Positions 31,860-44,669 are shown, numbered from the stretch's first letter. The stretch: DNA of 64,000 nt from Calamus simplicifolius (GCA_900491605.1 UESW01001670.1:111133-175132); one strand, 5' to 3'. Program-made: numbers and translations. The notes: generated by a model from the sequence alone, not told the origin.

Positions 31860-33847
31860 GGTGTCTCTTACAATTATATAGAAAATATAGAACGAGTCAA
31901 TTATTTTGAATGCAAATCATCGATTTAATATGATAATTTTAACATTTTTAATTAAATTGATTACTCCCACTATTTTGTCGAGCTCAATAGCCATCTCTAT
32001 TAAACTTGAAAAATTATCAAATAATTTTCTAATGGGCTAGGACCCTCAAATTGACTTACTTTGACCTTGGCTATGGCACAACAAATCTTAGTAAGCCAAA
32101 TTAGGTAGATTTTTATCAATCATATTAAATGTGACTCCTAGATCATTTAGGGGACATTGCCTTGTTAATCACATCTAATGTGATCACCATAAACATTGCC
32201 TCTAGATTAGACTAGCCCTGACTATGGCCAATTATGCCAGCTAACCTAGTTAAGTCAACCATTGTTCCCCAATCAACTCCTCATAGGTTCACTTGATTTT
32301 GGCTATGGCACAACAAATCTCATGCCCTAATGATTTTGTATCATGTGAACAATGGAAGGCTAATGACTAATATTCCTGGAGGGATTTAGCGCATTTAGGT
32401 CCCATCATGCATGTACAACATTTGTATCATGCTAGGTTACATATCCTATATGTGAATTTTAGATTAATTTCAATTAACCTAAATTTCATAAGATCCAATC
32501 TTATGATTGGGACTCCTAATCAAATTAGGATCTTGATCACTATCTAATTTAGAAACCCTAATTATGTGACCAAATCAATTGCTACCATCCTGATTAACCT
32601 TAATTGATCTAATCAATTAAAAGCTTTCCTTAACAATGGCTAGATCAGCTGATCAATGGGATCATATTTAGCATACCCTTCGATCCCATTGAATGAGTTT
32701 TCCCAAGCAATGAATAGAGGAATTAAAAACCATGATCACACCTTTCTAGATACCAATGTAGTTAAGCCCAATTGATTTGATCAATTATGGGATCATAGGA
32801 TCAAACAATGATATGGTTAAATCTAATTTTTTCCTAAACCTTATCATCTATTACACATTATGATAAGATAAGATAGTGATATTTAGGGATTTACGATAAG
32901 TGTCAAATGTTTTATAACAATTTATTTTAAATATTTATCTTATCATTATCTGTTATGATAAATTTGTTTTCATTTCATGAAAATCCTAATTGGTCTCTAT
33001 CATAACATCCCTAACATGATAACATATCAAAATTTAAAATTTTAATTTTAATCCTGATTATCATGTTATATGATATAATTATTTTAGATTTTAATCATGT
33101 TATTTATCATGTCAAAATTACATTCTAAATATGAATTTCAGCCTTTATGATTATGTCACACATAAATCATAATTTTTAATTTTTAACATGATCAAATCTA
33201 AATAATTCACATTTATATCATATAATAAACTTATTAAATATTTAATATTCATCAATATAATTATTTTAGATTTTAATCACATTATTTATCATGTCAAGAT
33301 TAAATTCTAAACATGATATGTTAAATTTCAGCCTTTATGATTATATCATACATAAATCATAATTTTAATTTTTAACATGATCAAATCTAAATAATTCATG
33401 TTTATTATTATATAATAAACTTATTACATATTTAATATTCATTAATTTAATTATTTTAGATTTTAATCACATTATTTATCATATCAAAATTAAATTCTAA
33501 ACATGATATGTTAAATTTTAGCCTTTATGATTATGTCACACATAAATCATAATTTTAATTTTTAACATAATCAAATCTAAATAATTCATGTTTATTTTCA
33601 TATAATAAAATTATTAAATATTTAATCTCCTTTATGATTATGTCACACATAAATCATAATTTTAATTTTTAACATGATCAAATCTAAATAATTCATATTT
33701 ATTATCATATAATAAACTTATTAAATATTTAATCTTCATCATATGGCAAGATTTATATTTAACATAGTATGTAAAATTTAAATCTATGTATATAAAAACT
33801 AGAACTCAAGTAATCTATCAAATTAACTGAATTTGAAGTCTGAGGTG
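31860..33847 (-). repeat. 2-kb AT-rich leader with 190-bp tandem repeats
   Basis: Between primer site and the gag ATG. Phrases GCCTTTATGATTATGTCACAC and TAATTTTTAACATGATCAAA recur from 33141, 33331, 33521 and 33629, giving units of 190, 190 and 108 bp (about 33030-33745). 31860-32900 is unique, with no coding. A leader this long is unusual and could hold packaging or promoter functions, but nothing proves it. Confidence 0.85.
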
Positions 33848-33859
33848 GCTCTGATACCA
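33848..33859 (-). promoter_or_regulatory. Primer-binding site, initiator tRNA-Met
   Basis: Reverse complement TGGTATCAGAGC, one base from the 5' LTR edge at 33861; it fixes the minus orientation. Confidence 0.95.
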
Positions 33860-33860
33860 C

Positions 33861-36339
33861 TGAAGGAAATTTTGTATATATTATATGAATCAAATTCATA
33901 TAATACGTAGCGAAAGATAAAAATAAATATGAAATTTAATTCACACAGCGGAAGATAAAAATAAATATGAAATTTAATTCACAAAGCCCAAGATCCTCAG
34001 GAATAGAGTCATTTAACAAGAAATAACACATGATTTAATAATAGGTCATACTTATGTTCTTTATAGGGGATGAAGCCCGATGAAGCCGGTCGATTTACCA
34101 CTAGCCGTCCATACGTCCGGCCTCTAATGGTGATCCACACGAAGATCTTTGGATGATGTTCTCTCAGGATTGGATGATAACCTTCTTGTGAGCGCCTCTT
34201 TTCTTTTCAATTAATTTTCCAAATCAAGAGAGAGAACAATTTCTTGATCATGATCAAATCTTGATCAATCAAGAGAGAAAATATTTCTTGATCAAGATCA
34301 AATCTTGATTTATCAAAGAAAATAATTTTTTAATCAAGATCAAATCTTGATCAATCAAGAAAGAAAAGATTTCTTGATCAAGATTAAATTTTGATCAACC
34401 AAGAAGAGAGAGAAAGCTTTCCTTCAATAATCCAGAAAGAGGGACGTGAGAGAGAGGAGCTTTCAACACTTCAAGAGAGAGAGGGACGTCCTAGAAAGAG
34501 AAAGGACATTTTAGAGAGAGAAAGTGTATGTTAGGCATCCAAAAGAGAAAAAAAGGAGTCAGGCATATCTCTCGAAGGGGGTATCTCTCTCCTTTTATAC
34601 ATGAAAAGAAGGTCGTGTGGTTCCATAAAAAGAGAAATTTTATTTCAACCACTAACCATTTTGATAACAAATTATCCTAACAAATTTAGGATATTTGTTA
34701 TAACAAATTATCCTAACAAATTTAGGATATTTGTTATTATGATAATGATTAGGATTACAACCACCAAACCATATTCCTAAAAAATAGGAAACTTATTATC
34801 TCATGAAACCAACATTGCAACCTTGAATTTGGCTTGATGATGACACCCCAAATCATGGGGTTTCCTCCTCCATGACGTGGAGATGGGTCATGTCCATCAC
34901 ATGGGCATGGATCCATCCTCCACATGGTACGATCTCAGCCTTCGGCTCAATTGGGTTTCCACGAATCAAATCATGCCATCATATGGATCCAATTAAATAC
35001 CATATTATTAATCTCAATTAATCTAAGCCATCCATCACATGGATCAAGCCTAATTAATGGATTTCATATGTACATCACATGTACAAAAGGTCTCTCTCTT
35101 GAACATAAAATTCTTTTCTCTATGATGAATCCTATTCATCAATTTCATGTTCTCTCATTAAGATTGAGTCAAACCCAATCCTAATTAATTGGTTATCTAA
35201 TTTGAATTAAGTCCAACTTAATTTCTATTTTAACTTCATCCAAAATCTCCTTAATGCGTGTGACCCATTAGGTCCCTTGACACGTTGGTAATAATCATGT
35301 CCCTAATATTGACCCTAAGGATGACTTGATCAACACCTTGTCCAAGTCAATTCTTTAACCAAATCAACTCTTTGATTAAGTCGAAAAATCTATGATTATA
35401 GATCATGAGCAGCCTCTAGCAAAGCATCATGACCATCCAAGTGTTAAGGATTTGTTGATGTGGTCATCAACACCTGTCCATGAACGGTTACCGTACGATT
35501 CAATCCCTTCGTCACATATCCCAGATCAATTAGTGGTATAGAATGTGTCAACCATGTAATTGATCTTTGTTTACTTGATCTCAGAAAAATTGACTCATAT
35601 GAATTAGAACTTCGAAACCATTTCGAATTCTAACTCAATCTTGCAAGGATTTAACAGTCAATTTAATCCATCAAGTGGCCACGGGATATAACCCTTTCTA
35701 TCAAGGAAGATGAATCATGTCTTGATCAAACACCACCTTTATGTGCTTCATGTCATACCCAATCGATACCATATTTGCCACCCGTGGCTAGAGCGACGTT
35801 TGCATGTCATCAAAGCATGATATTCCACACATGAGGTACAATAAAGATCTTAAGTCAAAGGATCACTCGTACCACCATCATCAGAGATCAACCATGACAC
35901 TATATAGAATATCCATATGGGATCTCTGTGCAGGTCATCCAATGCATCGTTACAATAACGAACATCCACACACCTTATCCAAGTATCTCCATACTTAAGC
36001 TTGCAAGATCAGCTACTCACCACAAGGGTAAAGATATGCAATGTATGCTAGTCTCATCAGCGTTCGACAGTGTCTAATCCTGTCAACGCATCGACTAGGG
36101 AAGTTTAAAGAATCGAACCATAATGTGCAATTTTGGATCTTACAATTTGTAATCTCTATTACAAATTTCATATGCACAGTTCGCATTCTTTTGGACTTTA
36201 TCTCACAGGTTAAATATATCTAATATATATATAAATTACACCCGGATAGATAAAGAAACCAATAAATTTGATTTGCATTCATAAAGAAATGTGTGCAAAC
36301 TAGCATCTAATCCGATTGGATTTAGGGCACACACTAACA
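33861..36339 (-). repeat. 5' LTR of the gag-deleted copia element
   Basis: Partner of 26063-28541. It differs by a tandem duplication of about 41 bp near 33908-33990 (GAAGATAAAAATAAATATGA twice) absent from the other LTR, and by a shorter TA run. The GATCAAG repeat is at 34215-34400. Confidence 0.95.
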
Positions 36340-38122
36340 TTAACTTTAAAGGGAGTTTGATGAAGGATGGATAATGCTTGATTAAGTTATGTAACTGAAC
36401 TTATTTATGAAATGTAATTAAATATAATTAACTAGTTGACAAAGGAATTTCTCTATGTCTTCCTCTTCTTTCGCCTCTGTTTGTTTGATAGTTTATTAAG
36501 TAATTTTAGGATGCATTAACATGATATTTCTAAAGTTATATATCTTATTTTGTATGTTTACTTTAGTAAAATTATATGGTGAAATATGTGTACCGTGATA
36601 CACATAAGTATCTTGATACACATAAATAGTGCGATACATATGCGTATCATGATAAACATATGTATCATGATACTTAAGTTATTTATAAATCATAATTGAG
36701 TATGAAGCTTCAAAAATATTTGATTTGCAAAATGTTGTGATATCCATTCCTCTTCCTGCACTTCGGGAGCAGCCAAGTGTAAGGCAAATAGATGGAGGAT
36801 GGAGATAAGAAGCATTTTGAAATTTAGGTTCCCTAATGATGAAAATTGGCAACATTAAACTGAGATCTATTTATGAACAGAAATAAAAGTCTTCAACTCA
36901 TCAGTAAAATAGATAGTTATACCAATTTGTGTGCTTGGGTGACCTAACATCTTCACATGCTGCTAATGTGACTTAGTTTATTATTTCCTTCACTCTAAAC
37001 TAGTAGTGTTTTGGTGAACTAGTAGCAATATCTTTTTTATTAATTATTTAAATCAGCATCAATTTTTGTATCATTTTTTTGGAATTGATCACCGTTTCTT
37101 TTAGTAATATTTTTTTATATATACAAAAATTCATTCATTGGGTGTTATTCAATGCTTATATTATAAAATTTATCCTCCTTTCAGTCTTGACTTACAACTG
37201 TCTCATTGGATAAGCTTCCAGTTCTTGGAAAATCTCGCTTATATTTTGGAGTTTGTTTTCTTTTTCTTGCTTTTTGATTAGATTGAATTTCTAAACATAG
37301 TCTCATGGCACCCTTGTTCTACGATGCCCTCATTTGAGTTATCATGAAGAAATTTTTTTGGGTTGCTAGCTACCTTTACCTGGGCTGAAACACATTGACC
37401 ACCTTTGCTTCCTAGTTCAATCTAGACACAAGGGTGCATGTCCTTCATGATTCTAGCTTGTGATCACTCTTTGTAATGCAGATGGATGATTGGTGCTATG
37501 AGGATGATCTCTGGTTGAGGTTTGAAAGAAGTGGCACCCTCGAACTCTCATGAGATACCAAATAGTTGGGCTTTTATAGTAAAATTGGACCATGTGGATA
37601 TCATATTGGGCTTTCTTAGCTGTAAAGTGCATAAAAAATAAAGGGACTTGTTTTGCAGCTATTTTGATCCTTGAATGCCATTCATAAGGTAGGATTCTAA
37701 CCACATCATGGAGCAAATAATACCTATTAAATTAGAACTAGGAGAAGAGATCAATTATGCAATTACTAAAGAAAAGATTTCGCAAAGAGAACTTATTGAG
37801 GAATCAAAAGGCATTTTCAGAATGAGATAAATGCCTAAATAGAGGATTTTATGTGAAGATGTACTTGTTAAGAGAAGTAATAGGAGATGCAAGATTAAGA
37901 ATGAAGTTCTAGTGAAAAGACTGTGAAGATGGGAATGAAATGGGAGATGCTAAGTTGTCAGGTTACAACATCTCAACATGGTGGCATCTTCTCGTGGACA
38001 CTGTGCGAATGCGGCGAATGTGGCAATGTTGACTGTCTGGCTGTGTGATTAACAAATCCTTACAGAAACTTTTATTCTTGGTGCCTCAAACAGTTGATTC
38101 TTTTAATATCCTCTAATTTCAG
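36340..38122. other. Spacer with palindromic GTATCATGATAC repeats, no gene
   Basis: No gene recognised. 36585-36672 holds about five units of a 17-20 bp palindromic motif (TGATACACATAAGTATC, GTATCATGATAAACATATG). A GC-richer piece at 37900-38060 has no clear frame. Probably repeat-derived. Confidence 0.5.
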
Positions 38123-38394
38123 GTATGATCCGAGGAGTTCGACATTGGAATGGTCTATTCTTCTTATTGATCATTCCAATCGCAGGTACAGTAAGCATGT
38201 GGTTTACAGTTGATGTGTTAAAACACTTTAATTCAATTAATTCATCACACATGGATGCTGGAGATTGATGGATTATTTTATTCTCTGTTTTTAACAGTGG
38301 ATCAATGGAGTTTGTTGTGCCTCCAGCTGATCCATCAGTATTCTTTCCCATCAATATCAGATTTGCTGCTGCAAATACATTTGGTGATGTGAAG
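38123..38394 (+). pseudogene. Coatomer subunit delta (delta-COP) C-terminal exon fragments
   Basis: Two exon pieces of the COPI coat delta subunit (vesicle traffic Golgi to ER). Exon 38123-38185 reads YDPRSSTLEWSILLIDHSN after CTCTAATTTCAG; donor GTACAG. Exon 38298-38394 after TTTTTAACAG reads GSMEFVVPPADPSVFFPINI then RFAAANTFGDVK; donor GTTAGG. The split Ser codon (AG/T) is preserved across the intron, so this is genomic DNA, not a retrocopy. The rest of the gene (mu-homology domain upstream, final exon downstream) is missing. It is immediately followed by unrelated gene pieces, so it is a captured or relic fragment. The identity comes from the recalled plant delta-COP C-terminus and is strong. 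Confidence 0.85.
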
Positions 38395-38478
38395 GTTAGG
38401 CACTTTTGCAAGCTTCTGTTATTGTTTATATGGTTTTAGTACAGATTCTTGGAAAATGTATTCTGTTTTGTTTCAAAT

Positions 38479-38948
38479 AACCTTCTCGAACCCAATGCCA
38501 TGCGCATGCCGGGATTCTTTTTTGAAGGAGCTGCTACCTTATATTCGTTTGCAAAGGGAGTGCACATGTTGAAATTTTAGGCACTGATGGAAGAGGTGTC
38601 TTAGAAACAGAGGTGAAGGAAGGGTGCTGATTTGTGGTGCCAAAGTTCTTCACAGCAACAATGATTGCAGGTGGTGAAGGGATGGATTGGTTTTCAATCA
38701 TCACAAGTCAAGTACATGTTCTTCACTCCAAAGATAAAAAACCACAAGATTGAATTTATGACTTTGTTTGTCAAGTAAAATCTCCATGAGAAATCTATGC
38801 TTGACTCAAGTTCTTATTCTGTTCCCCACTTTTGTCTCAGGCCTGTGTTCTGTCAGCTAGCAGGGTCGGCATCACTTCTGAACACATTAGCTCCACAGAT
38901 CTTGGAAACCTCTTTCAATGCAAAACTCCGGACCTTATGTGGCATTTG
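38479..38948 (+). pseudogene. 11S globulin/glutelin-like cupin fragment, broken
   Basis: Resembles the C-terminal cupin half of seed 11S globulin (legumin/glutelin type D). First piece (38479-38717): LLEPNAMRMPGF, then after a frameshift VEILGTDGRGVLETEVKEGC, an in-frame stop, then FVVPKFFTATMIAGGEG and MDWFSIITSQ. Second piece (38841-38948) after CTCAG: PVFCQLAGSASLLNTLAPQI then LETSFNAKL, matching the family's VFTHLAGRTSV-KALSPEVLQASFNV pattern, ending at stop 38946-38948. AATAAA-type signals near 39045 and 39121 suggest 3' UTR was carried along. One frameshift and one stop make it nonfunctional. It lies 85 bp after the delta-COP piece, same strand. Confidence 0.75.
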
Positions 38949-39420
38949 AGGCCAGGGAAGAGCATATAAGCTATTGTTCCACCTTCATAACCTGAAAACA
39001 TCTTTCTATTGTTATTCTAGGTTGCATCCCATCTTTCTGTACTCCAATAAAATTGCTCAGCTGGAAATGTTATTGTCATGCCAATAATGTATGCTAGGTT
39101 ACATCATATCTTTCTGTGTTACAATAAAATCGTTCTCTACTAATTGGAGAGACATTTAGAGGTTATGCAAATTAATGATGATATATGTTGTTGATGCTAT
39201 TGTCTAGTTGTTATAGCATCTACTGCAAAATCTGCACTTGTTTTATCTTGTATATATGGTGATGTTTGCCAACCGTGCCGTTTAATTTAGGTGTGCTCCA
39301 GATAGCTTTGCTCATATAATATTTTAAAGACTTAAACATCTAATATTATATTAGATGACATATAAGGATACAAAGAAATATATACTTAGAGTTCAGCGGT
39401 TTTTCTTAAAATTAATATAC

Positions 39421-39748
39421 CTTCTGCAAATCAGGCTTAACAAAAATTTCACCAGATGGAGTTTTATTGACATTTTCTGCTGCCAAGTTCAATTTATGAG
39501 CATCCTTCGGTGTCACCTAAACACGATAGCAGGACTAATACCTGATTTTTATTGTCAATGATCAAAAAAATTCTCTTATAGTTTTGCAGTTTATGATACT
39601 TAACTGGCTGTATATCATATCTAGAATTAGAAATTTTTACCAAAGTGCAATAACATAGATTACATGCCATTATGATGGATGGATACAAAGAAGCAAAGTC
39701 CAAAGTTGCAATTGGTTTTTCATAGAATCTAGCCTTGGCCTCCAAAAC
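39421..39748 (-). pseudogene. POLD1: DNA polymerase delta catalytic subunit fragment, two exons
   Basis: Two adjacent exons of the replicative polymerase, on the minus strand. Exon A 39641-39748 (after TAATTTTCAG) reads VLEAKARFYEKPIATLDFAS then LYPSIIMACNLCYCTL, containing polymerase motif A (DFxSLYPSII) with its catalytic Asp; donor GTAAAA. Exon B 39421-39516 (after GTGTTTAG) reads VTPKDAHKLNLAAENVNKTP then SGEIFVKPDLQK; donor GTATAT. The split at L/V is in phase and both exons are open. No neighbouring POLD1 exons were found on either side. It is opposite in strand to the delta-COP and globulin pieces. Probably captured gene DNA; not a working gene. Confidence 0.88.
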
Positions 39749-41631
39749 CTGAAAATTAGATAGGATAAGCAGCTGTAGGACAATATAATTTGCGCTTGAG
39801 GTTTATATTACATAAGAATGTTTTAACACAAGCAGAATATCAGAATACTTGTAACAGTGTAAACTTAGTCATATCACAAAGTTGGAATTTAGACAATTTA
39901 ACCAGGTGATGATCAAAGGACATAGTTAAACATACAACAAAATAGATGTAAAGTGATACATCTATATACAAGTGCATATTGACAAAACAGTAATGATAAC
40001 ATAAAAACCAGTAATATAATTATGGCTACGGCTGGAGCTATGGTTGATGGTAATGCTTGAAGATATTTAGTTAAAATAATAGTGAATAGTTCAGAAAGGG
40101 ACGTTGAGTTGGAAAAAAGGCTTAGATGGGTTGAGTTGAGTTCAGAAAGGGCTTTTAGTATTATTTTTTTCATGAGATAGTTGTTTTAAAATATTTTAAT
40201 ATTCACTAACTAGTTCGTTTTTTTCTATGACAACCACGCATATGCAAACATTATGTAAAAAGAATAATTTGTCTTTGGACAGACATTTATAATCATTATT
40301 TATAATAAATCTCAATCACCAACTTGTAAAATTATTTTGTTATCAAGTAAAATGAATATAATACATAAATAGTGAAATTTGATTATTATTTTTTTCTTTG
40401 TATATAGATGGATACGTTAAATATAAGAATGATTAAGACAAATGACTAAAACGTGGCATGACCATTGGCATGATTCAAAAGAGGGTCATAATTCACTTCA
40501 CTGAGTACTATTATCATGAGTAGCAGCGATACGTATGAATTATAAATGTTAGTGCTTTGGGCTATCATGCCATTTTTTTTTCTCATCATCACCGATAATG
40601 ACAAGAATAATCTATCAGAAAATCCAAAACTTAATTTCATACAAAACAGAAATTGAAGCATCCTTCTCAATAACAAACAACAACATCAAACTCAAAGCTT
40701 AAATTTAAATTTATAGTTATTCTCTACAAGTGGCCTAATAAATCGAGTAGTTACAATTTAAATATTTGATAAACTACGTGTAGATGGATGACACATCATT
40801 TAAATATAAATGGTTTATTATTTCTCTATGATTATCAAATTGCAGATAATAATTTGATTTTCTCTAATATCTCAAAATTTATGTTTATTAAATATGCATA
40901 AAACAATGCACCTATAATTTTGTAGTAGAAAAAAGTTGAATATGTTTTCCATCATCTTTGAAACTAAAATATGTTAAAAGAGATTATAAAGCATGAAATA
41001 GTCTTCACTAATAAAATCCAAAATGCATTTAGCATAAATGATAAGCAATATGAAATGAATGAAAACGGCAGGTTTCATGTTAACATAACAAAGGACATAC
41101 ATCTACAAGATCACTTTGAACGCATGATTAATTCCATCGTTTGCCTTTTTTTTCAATATTAATAAACTAACTTGCTTGCTAGTTAAAAATTCATGGTCTA
41201 TGCACTATTTTTTGTCTAAATTAACTCAATTGACAGCAAGTATAAGAAAAGAATCATGTTAGTGGTATAATTTTCTTCCAAGCGATTGTAATACTGAAGC
41301 ATATTCTTCATTAGAAAGTAGTGCAACTCAGATATGTGTATATTGTATCAAGTATCTATATTATTTTATGGCATTGCTCTGACATTCGAATATGGGAAAA
41401 AATAAGCAAGAGTTTTCACATCCTTTTGGACTGATGTAGGTAAATAAGATAGTCTAAGAAAATTTTAAAAATAGAATAAATAAAATATATTTAGCAATAT
41501 AAAATATCGGTCATTAATAGAAAAATTAATGAAACTAATAAATATAGCGATTATAGAAAATTAATAAAAAAATTAAAAGGGGATAATGGTTTTAAAATTA
41601 AGTATACATAAAAAGATAAAAGTAAAAATGA
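39749..41631. other. AT-rich spacer, nothing recognised
   Basis: 39749-39910 probably continues POLD1 intron sequence (pyrimidine tract before the exon A acceptor). Beyond that there is no conserved frame, terminal repeat or tandem repeat on either strand. Confidence 0.5.
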
Positions 41632-41803
41632 AGGAGGAATTATTATTGATAAGAATATAATGATGAGGTTGTAAATATTAAGAGAACAAAAGATAAATTA
41701 ATTTTTATTAAATTGATGTTAGAAGAAGAATTAATTAATATTATTAATGCTTATTCTCCTCAAGTATGGAACGATATGGATGGAGTAATTGAAGAGATTT
41801 TTT
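41632..41803 (+). pseudogene. LINE endonuclease scrap
   Basis: Frames read GGIIIDKN, DEVVNIKRTKDKLIFIKLML, EEELINIINAYSPQV and NDMDGVIEEI, matching the region of plant LINE endonucleases that reads as VKLVLGEEIINVISAYAPQVG and FWEDLDG. A short deletion follows SPQV. No reverse transcriptase, poly-A tail or target duplication was found around it. Confidence 0.6.
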
Positions 41804-42944
41804 ATCACGCTCCATATCGCTATTTAGTCCAGGATGCTTGTGACATGGTTGCATCCCTTAAAATTGAACCCTAGGAATATGCAAGCTCTATTTATCCTGG
41901 CCATATGCAAAATTTAAATCATAAAACTAAATGTATATATAATTCATTATGTTCAAAGTAAGCAATAGTGTATAAAATATTATATATAATCAAATCTATA
42001 TTTACAATCTCTCTCAACTAGTCCTTAACTTTGCTCTTTTTCTAAATCCTCAGACTAGATAAGATATAACAAAAATAATATGAGGTCATAGCTCAACAAG
42101 AATACATAAACATATAGGTATGGATATGTAGAAAATTTTTTACATAATATTTAAAATTATATATATAATAAAATAAATCATGCTATAAACACCGTGTCAT
42201 ACTTCATGCATCAAATATAAGAAATATATGTTATCAGCTTTTGTCATCTATGGTCTTAAACTACATCACCTTGATACCATATTATACATCATCTTTGAAA
42301 ATATAATAAATCAGTTGTACCAATAATCCATGTGAATAAATCTAACGTGGCCATATCTCATGCCTATGTTAGTTCTTTTACTAGTGTCATACGTTATAAA
42401 TCTAATTTGGTCATCACTTGTGATCATAATTGGTTCTATACCAATTAGCATATAGCCACTACAACAAATTCGATCACTAGTGAGCATCTAGTCATCATAG
42501 TGGGCCCAATCATTGGTGCCATTTGTCTAATATAGGCTAGGCTACTACCATAAGCCAAATCGAGCTAGAATTAGTGCCACATATCATTAATAAATTTATA
42601 TTAGTTTGCTCTTCTAGTAATGCCATTATCTTAGACCTAAACTGGTTTCACACTAGTAGACATATAGCCATCACCATCGATCTAGTAACTAATGAACACT
42701 ATTCATTAGCAAACACAGTCACCATAGTGGGCCTAGTCTCTGGTATCACCTCACCACATATTCGTAATTTTAATTCATGTGCTTTTTCTTATTTTTCATC
42801 CCATCATATCTTTTGATATTTCAATATATAAAATAATTTAATGCCACCTCATTAACATCATAAAACCATGTATCGTATTATAAGATGTGTCATAACTATG
42901 CATACTTCAAAATATCTGAGTTTGGTAAAAAATAGTCCTTGTAA
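41804..42944. repeat. AT-rich region with a degenerate direct repeat of about 205 bp
   Basis: 42449-42529 and 42658-42750 share ATAGCCA, ATAGTGGGCC-A and a following GGT-TCACC-type segment. No gene. CACTACAACAAATTCG at 42453 looks like a CACTA end but has no partner. Confidence 0.45.
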
Positions 42945-43929
42945 TCTTCGGGTATTCTTGATAGTAAAACTCTTTGATCTTTTTTCGCCTATGGATGTTA
43001 ACTAGTGAGTTGAGCAACCCAAATCTTTATGTTTGGTTTCACTCTTTACTTTTATTATTGATCTCTTATCCCCTATGTAACTTTTGTTGTAACTAGTGGT
43101 ATCAAAGCCTAGTTCTAGTACATGCAGAGAAGAGGCATACATCTCAAGGAGGTGTTGTACTATAGTAGCTGCAAGGATCTTAATGCAGCACAAATCTTGA
43201 AGTAGTTTGCACTGATCAAAGTAAAGCAATGGATTCAGAGTAGAACACTGCCCTTAAGGCCATTTGATAGAGCAAGGCCTAGGCTCCTCATCGCCACATC
43301 AGAAAAGAAGGTGGAGAATCTAAGATGAAGCCAAAGAAGACATAGCCCAATGGATAATTGAGGAAGAAAGCCACCACATGACTTAGCAATAGATCCCTTA
43401 TCCTGGTAGGTAATCACAATAGCGGTGAGGCTAGACAAAATAGGGAGAACCATCACTAGCGGAGCAGGATATTGTTTTGGTGTTAAGGTGGCACATGCTG
43501 GTGAGGTGGGCCTCTTCGGCGAGTCGATAGAGGTGGCACCCAACCAAGCATGACACAAAGGAGAAGAGAGAATCCATAGCCCTCCTTCACCATTAGCCCT
43601 GAGGTGCTCCATCGGAGAATGATAGGGCCATGGGGGCACCGTGAGCCACCTACTGCAAGGAGAAGATAACCATGACTAGAAGCTTCGGATGCATCAGACT
43701 ACCAGTGTGGAGAAGGGGGAAGAAGAAAAAAGAAGGCTAGCAAGAGGCAATTGGTAAGGCCCAGCGATTGACTATCGTATGGGATGAGGAAGAAAGGAAA
43801 AAAATAAAGAAAAGTAAAGGAAGAAAGAAAGGTTTAGTCCCATTTTGGAAGTATGATATTTCAGTCTAAAATAAGTTTGGGATAGAGTTAGAATAACCTT
43901 AGAATAGATAGGCAAATTATTTCAGAAAA

Positions 43930-44325
43930 GTTATTTTGGTGAGCTCAATTGGTTAAGAACCTTATTTCATAAGCTCATTTAATAAAGAAACCTATTTGGT
44001 AAGTCTAGTTAATTAAAAGGCTATTTTAATGTATTTAGTTGAAAAGTTAATTTGGTGAGTTGAGCTAGTTAAAAATCTTTATTTGGTGACTTTAATCGAT
44101 TGAAAAGCTTATTTGGTAAACTCGGTTGAGAGCCTTGTTTTGGTGAGCTCAGTTAGTGTACAGTCTTATTCTATGAGGTTAATGGTTCGAGAGGTTTATT
44201 TCGTGAAAGCTCAATTAGTTGAGAGCTTTATTTGGTGGAGCTCAATTAATTGCAAGCTTATTTAGTGAACTTAGGTGGACGAGAATCTTATTTGGTTAAG
44301 CTGAGTTGATTGAGAGCTTAGTCAA
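43930..44325. repeat. Degenerate minisatellite of 30-40 bp (TTATTTGGTGAGCTCA...)
   Basis: Ten to twelve degenerate units built on TTATTTGGTGAGCTCAATTAGTTGAGAG-C. Noncoding, inside the LTR relic. Confidence 0.8.
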
Positions 44326-44616
44326 GAAGTAGTGATTGTTCATTATCAACGTATTATCCATTGTTTAAGGATCGGATGTATTGCTGGATCTAATTGGTAT
44401 ATAATACTTAAGTTATATCCTTTGAGGTAGGTGGAGAAGATGGAGAGATATTTTAACTGTTTTTTCAGTATTGCTTTGGAATTCAAGTCAAAGTAGAGAT
44501 ATGTTAAAATTTGTCTTAGAACTCTTTAGCTCAAGAAAGATACATTTCCATATTTATGTAGGACTTTAGTCATAATCATGTAGCCTTAGTTTTCATAAGA
44601 CAAAGTAGGACATGTT

Positions 44617-44665
<49 letters not shown>
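44617..44665. repeat. (TA)n microsatellite
   Basis: TATACATATATATATA run of about 45 bp. Confidence 0.95.

Positions 44666-44669
<4 letters not shown>

Larger units (their letters stand above)
26063..36339 (-). mobile_element. Complete Ty1/copia element (Tork/Angela-like), gag-deleted, TSD TTAAC
   Basis: Minus orientation: 5' LTR 33861-36339, primer site 33848-33859, leader 31860-33847, truncated gag plus pol 28556-31859, polypurine tract 28542-28553, 3' LTR 26063-28541. Perfect 5-bp target duplication TTAAC at 26058-26062 and 36340-36344. Both LTRs measure 2479 bp and end TG...CA on the coding strand. In one 180-bp stretch compared by eye (27101 vs 34931) six differences were counted, all transitions, consistent with a fairly young insertion and methylation-type decay. 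Pol has several stops; the lineage name is from recalled motif similarity. Confidence 0.95.

Noticed and set aside
42453..42470. CACTACAACAAATTCG, a possible CACTA terminus
   Set aside because: Part of a degenerate direct repeat; the sister copy reads CATCACCATCG and no right end was found.
43235..43639. 134-aa minus ORF (PPWPYHSPMEHLRANGEGG start)
   Set aside because: Lies in the internal part of an LTR relic; no known domain and no conservation evidence. Kept only as a GC-richer stretch.
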